The position numbers and the translations under genes were made by a program. Shown here in pieces: positions 22,503-33,044 of a DNA stretch of 64,000 nt. The stretch spans positions 124,001-188,000 of the forward strand of contig JAJTUP010000033.1 in NCBI GenBank assembly GCA_021399435.1, written 5' to 3'. The notes beneath the pieces are model-generated. The model searched no databases, was not told the origin of the DNA, and saw only the letters and a program-made list of their open reading frames with translations. This stretch comes from Diaporthe sp. PMI_573. Lineage: Eukaryota > Ascomycota > Sordariomycetes > Diaporthales > Diaporthaceae. Positions within the stretch are counted from its first letter, which is position 1; the number at the start of each line of letters is the position of its first letter.

Positions 22503-23726
22503 GTCCAGTCCAAGTGCGGAGGCAGTTATGACTTCATGCGGCGGCAACGTCCGGAGGACGGCACATGGAAGCACACAACGGCACGGAGCATCTCGAGTTT
22601 GGGTTGTCTTGGTTGAGCATCGGCGTTCAAGAGGCATAGGTTCACCGTGTGAAGAGCATGGAATGAAATTGACATTTTGAATCAAGCTGTGGAAACGAGT
22701 CTACTGAACTTCTTGGGTGAGAACTACTCATTGTGTGCTGCGATGGATGAGGATGGCCCTACTCCAAGGACATGTTAGCTGCTGAGCAACCATTCCAAGG
22801 AGACCAGCAGCGCAAGCAGTCCTCTGGGTGTGGGCTGGCAATCCGTCACCCAAGACTCAACGAGTTGGGAACGTATGTAACGCTCCAGGGCGTGAGGTGC
22901 GCGCAGTTGGGACTACCTATTTCGTGCCCATGTCAGCAAACAAGTCTCGCTCCAAGCGCATGAGCCGGAAATAGAGCGACGACCGAGGGATTGAGCGTGG
23001 ATTCAGAATATGTAAGAAGTGACTATCACGTAACCACAAGATATAGCACGGCAGGCGAGCCGGCCATCAAGCGGAATCAATCGCAAATTACTCTCATCAT
23101 GAAAGGACAAGCCCTCCCGGTCGTCAGGGGGAATGAATGGGTGGAAGGGGGACAGTCTTACCGCTGCATGTCTGATGCTGATATTATTGAAACCACTGAC
23201 GCCCTGTCTCACTCTCGCGCTCAGGCACTGGAGCCTTGAGAAGTGATTGATCAAAATCTTGGTTGTGTTGTGGTTGTTGACGATGTCGAAGGGAAGAGCG
23301 CTAGATCTTGGCACGGCAGAGAATTTTTTTTAACGCGTTCGCTTCGGGGCCCCCCTAACTTTTTTTCCTTTTTTTTTTTCTGGGGGGGTCTGAGGTGCGT
23401 GGGCACGGGCCACCCGACCTGAGACCAATTGGGGCGAGGCGCGACCCGGCTCCACTCCGAAATGTCAACGGCCGGGTGTTTAGCGCCTTTAGCAGGGGGC
23501 CCTGCCAAAGCCGGCGCCGGTCTCTGGCACCACTCTCATCGGCAGCCTGCTTAGTCGCTCGGCCCGCCTCCTTCGCTTTCGTCCCATTTGCAGCACCAGC
23601 CCAAATACGAACCTCCTACGGAAGACGTTTTCGGCCCCTGCCCAATCCCCCAGGCGAGGTCACAAGGTCAAAAACTGGATACCTCGCCCAGCCGGGGGAC
23701 ACAGGAGGGAGCGCGCCGGCAGCGCC

Positions 23727-23793
23727 GTGTACGTGTGCGTGTGTGCGTGTGTGTGTGTGTGTATATGTGCGAGTGTGTTTGTGTGTGTGTGTG
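23727..23793 (+). repeat. Imperfect (GT)n microsatellite
   Basis: About 65 bp of GTGTGC/GTGT units with occasional A or C interruptions. It produces spurious His/Thr- or Val/Cys-repeat frames on both strands. Confidence 0.9.
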
Positions 23794-25910
23794 ACAAGGG
23801 GCTTCTGATGAGCCTGCGCTGCCGCCGCTGCCCCTGCCGTGCTCCTGCTTGGCGCACTGTCTTCTCCTATCTGCCGATCCCATGTTTTCAGCTGATCAAA
23901 TAGATCTCCGCGTGGGCTCCAGGGCTGGCAAGAGAGGGATCCGCAGGCATCGGGTATTGCGACATAGATGAGCGATAAGGGCAGGGCAGCCTGGGAAGAG
24001 GATCCCCGGCTGGCACGGCAGCTGTACGTATCAGCCTGGGCGTGATACAGCAGACAGCAGGGGCCGGTGCTTAGGGGTTGGTGGAAAGAAGAAATAATCA
24101 AGCGGTGGGAGGAGACGTACTGTGTAGTGTAATTAAAAGCCGGGGGGGCGAGAGCCAAGTCACGGCGATGATGATGATAGACCAAGCTAGCTGCATTGTC
24201 AGACCCCGTAGCCTCCCGTTCCGTCGCAGCCCTAGTTCCCTCAATCATCGTGAGCCTCTTCATCTTGCATCCGTCGGATCTCTCTCCGCGGAAACACTCG
24301 GGCGAGTGCGAGGACTAGCCTTCCCCTAAGAAGGCTGGTCTTCGCTCGGTGTGCTGCATGGCATAGCCAAACACGCGAGACAACGAGCATAGACAAGATG
24401 ATTCGCCAGTCAGTCCTGGGCGGCATCTGGCGCGATACTACCTGATCATGCGCAGCTGATTGACGCTTGCGCACATGGCATGGTAATTATTGAGTCACTT
24501 GCCCATATCACATTGTCTAACTCAAAGGTGATGTGGGCGATGTGAGAGCGCCTTCAACTTGCGGTGTGTAATAGATGGCCAGATATCAGGACACTCTCCG
24601 CGACCGTTCCCCATCCTCCCTCTGTCAATAACGCCATCCCCGGCTGCAGGCACAACTCCCGGCCGCGTCCGGAGGGGAAGGGACAGGTAGGAGGAACCTT
24701 TCTGGATAACCGACCAGGGACGGGAACCGGCAGCCAACAAACAGTTAGTTACCTTGTCCTGCGGGCATGGCGCCCCGGGAAGAGGGAAGGGGGCTTGGGA
24801 GCAACGCGACTAGTGCCCAATGATCCGTTCTGTCCATTGCCTATACGGGGCCGGCACGGCATTGGGCCGCCCGTCCCAGAAGCACGGGAGATGGTTGACA
24901 TCAAAGCCTCTCCCCAACCCCCCTCCCGTCCCAGAGGCTCCTCCCATGCCGAACCAGGAGGAAGCCTGGTGAGACGGATCGAGCCGCTGTCAGCTGTCCA
25001 AAAAGAAATATATGACCAGAATTCTTGTGTAACTGGGGCAACGATTTTTGGTTCCCATTTTGGACAGAAAGAAGAAGCAGACACCCAGACATCGCCCCAT
25101 GTGCCGTGTCTGAGGCTCATCGATAGGGCTGGTGTTTCTTTCCCTTGAGACACGAAAGGGCAGAGGGTGGCAAAGCATGCCCAGGTGTCCTGGAAGCAGG
25201 TGTCCGGGGAGCTAAGACGCCGTCCTCCGGGCTCGGTCGACCCCTTGCTTGCTAAATGCCCTGAGGCTGTTGCACAGCATACTCAACGTTGCTTGTGTGG
25301 CTTTTATTACCCGGTTGGTGGATTGTGTTCATGTGTGCGATCTTGGCTGCCGTTAATTCTGGGCCTGTGCAGACTGGCAGAAGAAAATCCCTGGGGCAGC
25401 CGTTGAAGCGTTCGGTTGTGGCAAGAAAGGGGTGGGGTGCAACTGGCTGCGATTTGTCTGTGCGCCTGTCAATACACAGCACGTGTGCGGTACGGAAGAA
25501 GGTCGAGTTGCGCGTAGAATGAGAAAAAGAGGGAGTTGAGCATTCAATCTAGAGGACCAATTACCATACCCGTGCTCCTATTAACTCATCGAAATCCTGG
25601 TGAAGACGCCTGTTACGTACAGCCCGGTTATTCTCTTTTAGGAAAACCCCTCTTCCGATCCTTGCCCCCATAAAGAAAATAGTGAAATCGTTAGAAAGAA
25701 AAATGTAGTGTCTTCTACTTTTGCGCCCCGTGAGGGGTCAGGTAAGAAATCTCATGATGATCTGAAAACCTCATGATGGTGTGAATCACCCAGACCTGGA
25801 CTGTCAACTGTTGCCGTGAAGCTTCATCTCTGTAAGTGTAACAAGCGCAGCTGCCACCCGACGGCAGGGACCCTTTTTTTCCCCGTTGGCGTTGGAAAGC
25901 CACGACACGT

Positions 25911-25935
25911 AGAGAGAGAGAGAGAGAGAGAGAGA
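25911..25935 (+). repeat. (GA)n microsatellite
   Basis: About twelve perfect GA units in the 3' flank of the small four-cysteine gene. Confidence 0.9.
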
Positions 25936-26036
25936 CGGAGTAAAGAACGAATGGAAGGAAACCCGAGAAAGTTTCAATGTCGGGACGGTTGGCCCGGAAG
26001 CGTTTCCGTCGAGTCTGTGGCTCGCCCTCAAAGAAC

Positions 26037-26347
26037 TCAACAGCACGGCGTACCGCAGTTTCCACATGCACGACCGGGGATTACCCAAACCTCCTTCCCA
26101 TTGGCAGCGCAAGTGGGACAGCGCACACCCGGAAGCTATAAGTGAGAACTGTCAGATGATTTTTGTTCCCTCTCCCGGGAAGTTGTGCAGTGCAGTGCAG
26201 TGCTGCTGTCGTGGTACTTACCGGCATGGACTGAATGGGCAAGCCGGGATGTGTTGGCGAGGCCGGCACGGGAAGAGGGCTCAGGGGGCAAGGTGCGACG
26301 AGGACGACGGTGGTGTCGAGGTCACGGGGGATTGCTGGTCGAACCAT
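26037..26347 (-). CDS. Small four-cysteine zinc-ribbon-like protein, 2 exons
   Basis: Exons 26347..26222 and 26135..26037 join in phase 0 to 74 residues. The intron (26221..26136) has a perfect GTAAGT donor and a CACTTATAG acceptor. The first exon is Pro-rich (a disordered arm). The second exon encodes CPTC, then GKEVWVIPGRACGNCGTPCC to the stop, so C48, C51, C66 and C69 form two CxxC knuckles of a likely metal site. Without splicing the first frame runs on to a different, motif-less tail; only splicing yields the CxxC pair. Upstream on the minus strand is a CA-rich, CT-rich leader typical of fungal 5' UTRs. The EVWVIPG-RxCGxCG wording resembles short fungal proteins of unknown role. No function is assigned. 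Confidence 0.7.
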
Positions 26348-27946
26348 GTTGTCAGGCCTGTCTTGTGGTCTGCGTGATAGCTTCCAGACTGTAGAGGCCG
26401 GTGGTGGCAGATGGTGATATGGGTGTTGTCAATGATGTTGTTGTGGATGTTGGTGGTGATGGCGGTAGTGAAGAATTTGTTGTGATGGAGAGAATTGAGA
26501 TGATCAAGTGGTTTGTGGATAGATCTGTTGGGACATGGAACAGATAGAGTCAAGGGAGGGGAGGAGAGGTTGGAGTGAAAAGGACGCGGTGGAGGAAACG
26601 GGAGTTATATATTCATCCCGGAATCTTGGAGTGGTCGTCCTGTCATGAACATCCCTAAGCCTACAATATTGCAGGGACAAGGTCTGAAGGCGGAAGGGCA
26701 GTACAGGGGCCAAAGGAAGGGGAGAAAAGGAAAAAAGAAAGACGAGATACATGGTTTTGACCTGTCAATGGGAAAGCCAGACGGGACCGGACGTTTTCCT
26801 GCCCTCCTGCAGGAGCTATGGGCAGATGAGTAGCCCGTCTGGCGCAGGCCCATGCAGTCTGAGCAAGAGATGATGGGAGTAGATCCGGCTTGGTCACGGT
26901 GAAGATACACGCACCGAGCGCACAATCACCATACGGAAGTGCTCCTGCAGCGAGTGTGGAAGCCTGTGGCAACGGTGTGCGGGTGCTTGTGTTTCAACGG
27001 GCCACTCGGTCCACGAGGAGTGACTGCCGGGATGCGGCGAGGCGTATGCTCAGAGGATAAGGTTTCGAGCTACGATTGCCCAGGTACGACAAACCCATAG
27101 GGACGGAGGCGTTGGGCACTTGCACCACGGTGCCACCACCAGGGAGCGCGGCGAATAGCGTACAGTAGCAACCGAATGCTGAGCATTGGAGCCGCCGTTT
27201 GGGGTTTTGACGGCTGAGGGAAGCTTGAACTTGTTTCTTTTCCTGAGGTCAGCGTTGCATTGCCAGATTTAGTGGATCTGCAAAGCGAGATATCGATTCC
27301 ACCCGATCCAAGAGGTCTCTCCCAGGTATCGACAGGGTTTGGGGACCGACTGGGCGAGCTGTGCGTCACCCGCGTCGATACATGTCAAGGACTTGTCCCT
27401 CCCCTCGGGCTTGTGGCTGAAGATCGAGCTACTGTAGAGTGAGGAACAGGGGGGTGGGCCTTCGCAACTACCTACATGCTCGCACAGTAGTGTGCATGTA
27501 GTAGTTGTACATGTAGTAGTCCAGTGAGTACATGTCGTCTCCATGTGGAGCCAGCTCACCTGCGCTGGTTTCTGGAAGTCAAGTCGTGCAAGGGACGACA
27601 AGCGCTCGGTCAGTTACCCAGCGACCGTCAGTGAGAGATATGACATTGTAGACCCAGAACCGTGTTTTGTACAGGCGTTTTGTACAGCGCAGTACGGGTG
27701 GCCAGCCATCTGCCTCGCTCGAGTGTCTTGCACGAGAGTTGGATGGGACCCGAGGCGGGACGGGACAGATCAGATCAGATCAGACCAGGCCCTTGCCGGT
27801 CTGGCCAGACGACTGATTGAGCACTGAAGGTCCGGGGCGTGGGTGTCCGGGAGTCCTTGGTCATCGCAGACACGCGTGATGTTTGCCCGCGGCGGCGGCG
27901 GCCCTCGCCCGTTGTTTTGGTCACGCCTGCCCGTCCTCGTTCTACG

Positions 27947-27948
<2 letters not shown>

Positions 27949-27979
<31 letters not shown>

Positions 27980-27993
27980 TCTGCGTTTGCGTC
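27949..27993 (+). repeat. (TCTGCG)n hexanucleotide repeat
   Basis: Seven near-perfect TCTGCG units, with CATCTG and GTTTGC variants at the right end. Confidence 0.9.
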
Positions 27994-28190
27994 TTTGCTT
28001 TCCTCGGGGTTCTCATTCGGCAAGCGGCGGTGGAAATTGGATTTCTGATCGGGAAGAAGCCGGCGGCTGCCTGACTTCGGCTCGGCCTGGCGGCACGGGC
28101 AGACAGACAGCTGAACCCACTTGGGGGGGGGGGCATCCGCCGTGATGAAGGCTGGCGACAGGGTGATGGGGATGCGGTGCGGCTGGCCAA

Positions 28191-28268
28191 TTGACTGATT
28201 TGATTGACGGGCTCTGGCTGGTTGACTGGTTGACAGACTGACTGACAGACTGACTGATCGACTGACTG
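28191..28268 (+). repeat. TGAC/GACT-type tetranucleotide repeat
   Basis: An imperfect run of TGACTGA, GTTGACTG and ACAGACTGACTG units. Confidence 0.8.
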
Positions 28269-28670
28269 CACACGGTGTGTGTGGCTTCTGGGGCTGATAC
28301 ACAAGGGCGGGCTGGCGGCAGCAAGTGAGGTGGACGAGACGAGGCGTGGCTGACATTGGCGTGGTGAGCAGAGGGTCGCTTGTCATATCTCACATGCTCG
28401 TCCACCACTTTTCGCCAGACTGTCGCTCGTCGGTCCATCAGCCCTCGGTCAGTGTCTGGAGCATCGCCCAGCTCCCCGTCTCCCCTGGTTTGTTTGCGCG
28501 CAACCGGCTGTCCCGGTCTCCCGTCGACCCGCAATGCCTCCTTTTCTCCTGTTCCAGTCTTCTCGGTGTCGTGCCATGTGGAATAAAAATAAGACTACCC
28601 GGTACAGCAACTTGGCGGCCCTCTCGCTTCAGAGACCTCCTTTGCCCTGATTTTCTCTTTCTTTTGTGGC

Positions 28671-28697
28671 TTTTTTTTTTTTTTTTTTTTTTTTTTT
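28671..28697 (+). repeat. Poly-T run, 27 bases
   Basis: An uninterrupted T tract. Its length may be affected by sequencing. Confidence 0.95.
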
Positions 28698-28964
28698 ACG
28701 GCGACGAGTCGCGCCACCTGCAGGCCAGGATACAGTCTACAGTCTACTACTACTACTTTAGGAAAGAACAATTGGATTGGGTGGGATTGCGTTGGGACTA
28801 CCGTAGCAAGGCAAAGACGGGCAGTAGGAAGGCACAAGGGAAGGCAAAGGCAGCTTATCAGATGGAGACGTGCCTGGTCTGAATTGGTACTCCGTACCTG
28901 GGGCTACTTCCCGACCCCACCACTCCAAATGTCTCTTGCTCCCCAAGGTCTCCACCTCGTAATG

Positions 28965-29082
28965 CCCACTTGTTTCTCGAAGCCATCGCGGCCAACCTTG
29001 GAACACGCCGACCCGCCCACTTACCCACTTGTTTCTCGAAGCCATCGCGGCCAACCTTGGAACACGCCGACCCGCCCACTTA
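28965..29082 (+). repeat. 59-bp perfect tandem duplication
   Basis: Two identical 59-bp units, 28965-29023 and 29024-29082, beginning CCCACTTGTTTCTCGAAGCC, followed by the first bases of a third unit. Confidence 0.9.
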
Positions 29083-32000
29083 CCCACTTCGTGGGTGCTC
29101 CTCGCCTGTCTGGATTTTCAAACTTCCGAAGTTTGTCTAAGCTATTTTTGACCTCGATTTTTAGAATCGTTGGCGATGAAAATGCCTCTTGTTACCCTCC
29201 GCTGGCCTTGCAATATGAACTTGTGACATCGCATCTTATTACGCTCCGTTCACCCCTTTCGTCAATTTCATCCCATTGCCTACGGCCGATACTGTGCCCA
29301 TGGCAGACCGCTCTTTGCTACCGGACAGGATGCCTTCATGGAGCAATAAACTTTCGCTTGTCTTCTCCTTTCTCAGCTCCTGCTCCACCGGGCAGATGGC
29401 CCTCACGAATCTCTCGGCCCACCCTGCAGGCCTGATGCGAGCCTCCGATTCCCGACCCAGCATCTTGGTTTCGCCATCCGCAACGAGTGCTGCCTATCGC
29501 ATTGTTGCAGTAATATTCCACATCTCCGCCCGAGCACGGCTCCCGAGTTGCTCCCAGTCAGGACATTTTGCGCCTGCTGAAAAGGCATTTGGGATCATCC
29601 ACAGCACAGTAGGACCGCCAGTCCTAGTCAGATGCCGGGCCCTGCCAAACCGTGGGCACCTCTTGGCGGTCTTGGACAACATGACACCCGTGTCGAGCAC
29701 GTCTTCATCTGTCGCATCGTGCTGCCTTGCGGATGGTTCAGGTGGGCAGACAACCTCGTTCGCGATCGCACCTCGGTTCGCTCTCCCGGTCTCGTCACCC
29801 ACTCATCATTGCGCATGCCAACGGCTCCATCCACAGCACCATCAACATACTAGCCGGCGGCTGCCCCGTCCCAGCTGCTCTCTGAGCCTGGAGCCTTGAC
29901 TCGATCACTATCAGCGAGGCTGACCCGGCAGCCCGGCTGTCCCGTCAGCTCCACCCTCAGCTCCGCCTTGAGTGACAGTTGATCTCGAGATGATCTGATT
30001 CCGAGCACCAGGATCTGCCTCGTCAATCTGCGATTTCCCCACAGCTGATACCACCCTACCTCATGGCTCAGCAACTGGGTCCTGACCAGTTGTAGTCTCT
30101 CGTGCTGTAGTATTCGCAACATAAAGTGATGCTAGACAGGCCGTGGCGAGCAGTTGTTTCCGACCTTCATTCCCGGCAATTGCCTGACCAACCATGCTTG
30201 ACCATCCATGCCAGGTACTCCTTTCGTGCGCAATATCCTCAGTCCGTTTGGCCACCGCAATCAAGCCAGGCCATTGGCAGCAGACGAAGCTATTATCGCG
30301 GTGAGCTATGCGGATGCGTCTTCTTGGCCTTTTGCGGTCTCAGTTTGCTTTTGCAACCAGGCCGACCGCGCAAGAATACATCGCTCAAAGATCGGTGTCC
30401 TATTCCTTCCCTTGACCAAGGAAGGCAAGGCGTGGCTATGGCCTCGACTTGACTGTGGGAGATATTCTGTGTGAAGGCGCCGTGGCATTCAAATCCACCA
30501 GATACGCCTGCAAAGCGCGCATGGAAATTACATGACTAGGACCGCCGTGCTGATGGATCATTCCGATACAAGCAAAGGCATCTTTGGAGCAGAGCCGCAC
30601 CTGTTGTGCTACGAACCCTACCCTAGAATATTGTTCAACGTGGTGGTTCACCTAAGATCCTCATCACCAAATCTTCAATATGTGCCGAGGGTCTGCATGA
30701 ATATCGCCTGTATCCTGACGTGGGTTATGAATGCAGCCGTCAATTACAACGTCTGTTCATCACTAAAACACGCACATGCACCCGATCACCAGGTCTTCAC
30801 ACACATAGAGACAGATCAGCTATGTGGGTCGCGCCGGGGCCCACTGCGGGACATCCATGGGTGACGCGACACGCCGACATCATTTTGAATCGCCGGATAT
30901 TGGAGGTGCTTGCGAAAGACCACACACCGACCTGTCACATTGTGACATCTCACTTCGAGGCTCCAAGTTATGGGTCGATTCGGGCACTCAGAAATAAGGC
31001 ACAATGACAATGACTCGAAACAGCAAGACTGCCATCCTTTGACTGACGGCGGCCTCCTGCGCCAAACCAGGAGAGCCAACATCTCATCTTAATCTGGACT
31101 CTTCCACACATGGTGCAGGGTAATTAATGGACTGTCAGAGTTCGCGCTGTCCGAGGTCTTTCCGGACGCTCCTATCTGGGGATTCCGATGACATCGCGTT
31201 CCTGGCCATGTCTTGCTCATAGTAATCACAAGTTGAGGTGGCGACCCACGAACCGTCGGCCGCTTGGACACCACCGGAGAACGAGACTGGACTGCCGCGT
31301 CATTGGATGTTGCTCTGACGACACTTGGGCAGAGATGCCGTCTCCTCGCTACTCGGGTCACCAACTGAAGAACGGATAAATGGCGAGGCCAGTCACGTCG
31401 TACATGTACTACAACTTCCCCTTGCACTTGCTTCCAAGGGCTCGTCGATTAGCGAGATCGGATCAACGTCTCGCTCAAGGGTTTTTGTTGAGATACGACC
31501 CACTAACAACGAGATCCGTGGGTTCTTGCATATCCCCTCGCATTCGAACCGCAGCGCTGGAACAAATGAGCATGCTCCTCTGTCATGGGAACGGCTCGGA
31601 CACCTGCGCCAACAACAGGCTGGCTGCACTCACACCGCCAAATGCCACTCCAATGAATTGCTTGTGGAGAGAGAAAGGCCAACTCAACTCTGGGGTTCTC
31701 ACTGCGGCTTGCTTGCATACTCTGTTTGTTGGAGTGACCCAAATCGGCGATTGAGGCTCAACTTTGCCTATGCACCAATGAATCACGCCGACGCGATCTG
31801 GGCTTCGACGCGGAGCCGTTGAAAGTATCTAACCGTTGTCAAACACCTGCCAGAACTGCAGATATGCACTGTTCAATGAGACAGTGGCTGGTCGCGAGTG
31901 TCTCACCCGAACCCACTTGAGCGTCTACGGGACTGCCCGCGCAATGATGTCTTTCCCAACAAAGAGACTATCCCGCTCCGGCTACGATGCGAATGTTGAT

Positions 32001-33044
32001 CGTGCCCCGACTGCTCTTCGAGGGCATTCTCAGGACCTCATAGCGCCTACAAACTCTACATCACCATCGCTTTCCACCGCTCGACATCATGCAAGTATGT
32101 TCCACAAGAACAAGCCGGCATTCCTGCCGCGGGATCATTGCTAATTCCGAGTGGATAAGCCTGGGCCACTCGTGCGACTTGTGAATAATCGACCGGTTCC
32201 ATTGTGCGACCGCACGATCGGCTCTACAATGGGCCGTTTTCCACCTCCTTCCTTTGATTTCATATGCGTCATGGAGGGACATATGGATGTTTGTTGTCTC
32301 TGATCCGATGCAAAAGCAAGTTTGGTGTCGATTTGCCCTCACAGCCGAGGGAAATAGTCGGTTTTGGCACCCAGCAGAGACTACGCTGGCCCCATTAACC
32401 AGGATTATTGGCCTCACGTGCCATTCAGCCTGTCACCGCGCTGCTTTTGTTTTGCGGGAAGAGCTGAATGGGCGACCCCGGCGAAACATGTTGTTCAGAC
32501 TGATGGGCGCATCTGGGCTTACATCACGCGGTACCATCCGGCAGCAGCATTCACAAGTGCACACACAAAGTCCGAGAGCGCAGGATGAGGAGTTAAATGT
32601 CAGCGGAATTTGAGCTGATAATTGGGTATCGTTGTGGTAAAAGCTACGCCTGATGTGAAGAGCAGCCGATCTTCTTCCAAGTGTGGATTCAGCGTCTATG
32701 CGCGTCTAGACCAACACAGCGGGAACCGTAATATTGCAAAGGATTTCCTGGCTCCGGTGCCTGCTTAAACCCTCCAAAAAAAAACCACGGCCGCAGTCAG
32801 GGCCCAAAGCTCCTGGGATCAAACAAAAGTAAAACTTGGGTTCCAAGCTAGAATAACGCCGCCTGATAAAACACGGTCATCTCCCCCCCCCCTCCCCGAG
32901 AAGCTCGCCACTGAAGGTGGGTGGGGGGAGGATGAGATCTGACAGCGACAGATACATGTCGGTAGCGACTATGCTGGAGCGACGGCCCAGGCCCGCCGGT
33001 CGACCATACGAGAGCGTCAGGCGCATGCGACTTCAGCCTCATTC

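Larger units (their letters stand above)
22503..26036. other. 3.5-kb sparse region with simple repeats
   Basis: No gene is supported. Contents are a homopolymer-rich patch (about 23320-23390), a GT-rich microsatellite (23727-23793) and a GA microsatellite (25911-25935). Open frames on both strands are motif-less and mutually overlapping. Confidence 0.5.
26348..33044. other. 6.7-kb sparse region rich in simple repeats
   Basis: No gene was supported after reading both strands. It carries a hexanucleotide repeat (27949-27993), TGAC-type repeats (28191-28268), a 27-T run (28671-28697) and a 59-bp tandem duplication (28965-29082). G+C stays fairly high and there is no obvious transposon coding sequence. 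Undetected non-coding RNA or very small genes remain possible. Confidence 0.5.

Noticed and set aside
23616..24263. A 215-codon minus-strand frame with a His/Thr repeat
   Set aside because: The repeat is translation of a (GT)n microsatellite, and the flanks show no family motif.
29276..29899. A 207-codon plus-strand open frame in the sparse region
   Set aside because: No domain, biased Ser/Pro/Ala content, no leader or splice context, and equally long antisense frames. It looks like chance in G+C-rich DNA.
31325..31822. A 165-codon plus-strand frame
   Set aside because: Composition is random, there is no homologue-like block, and no start context or splice support.
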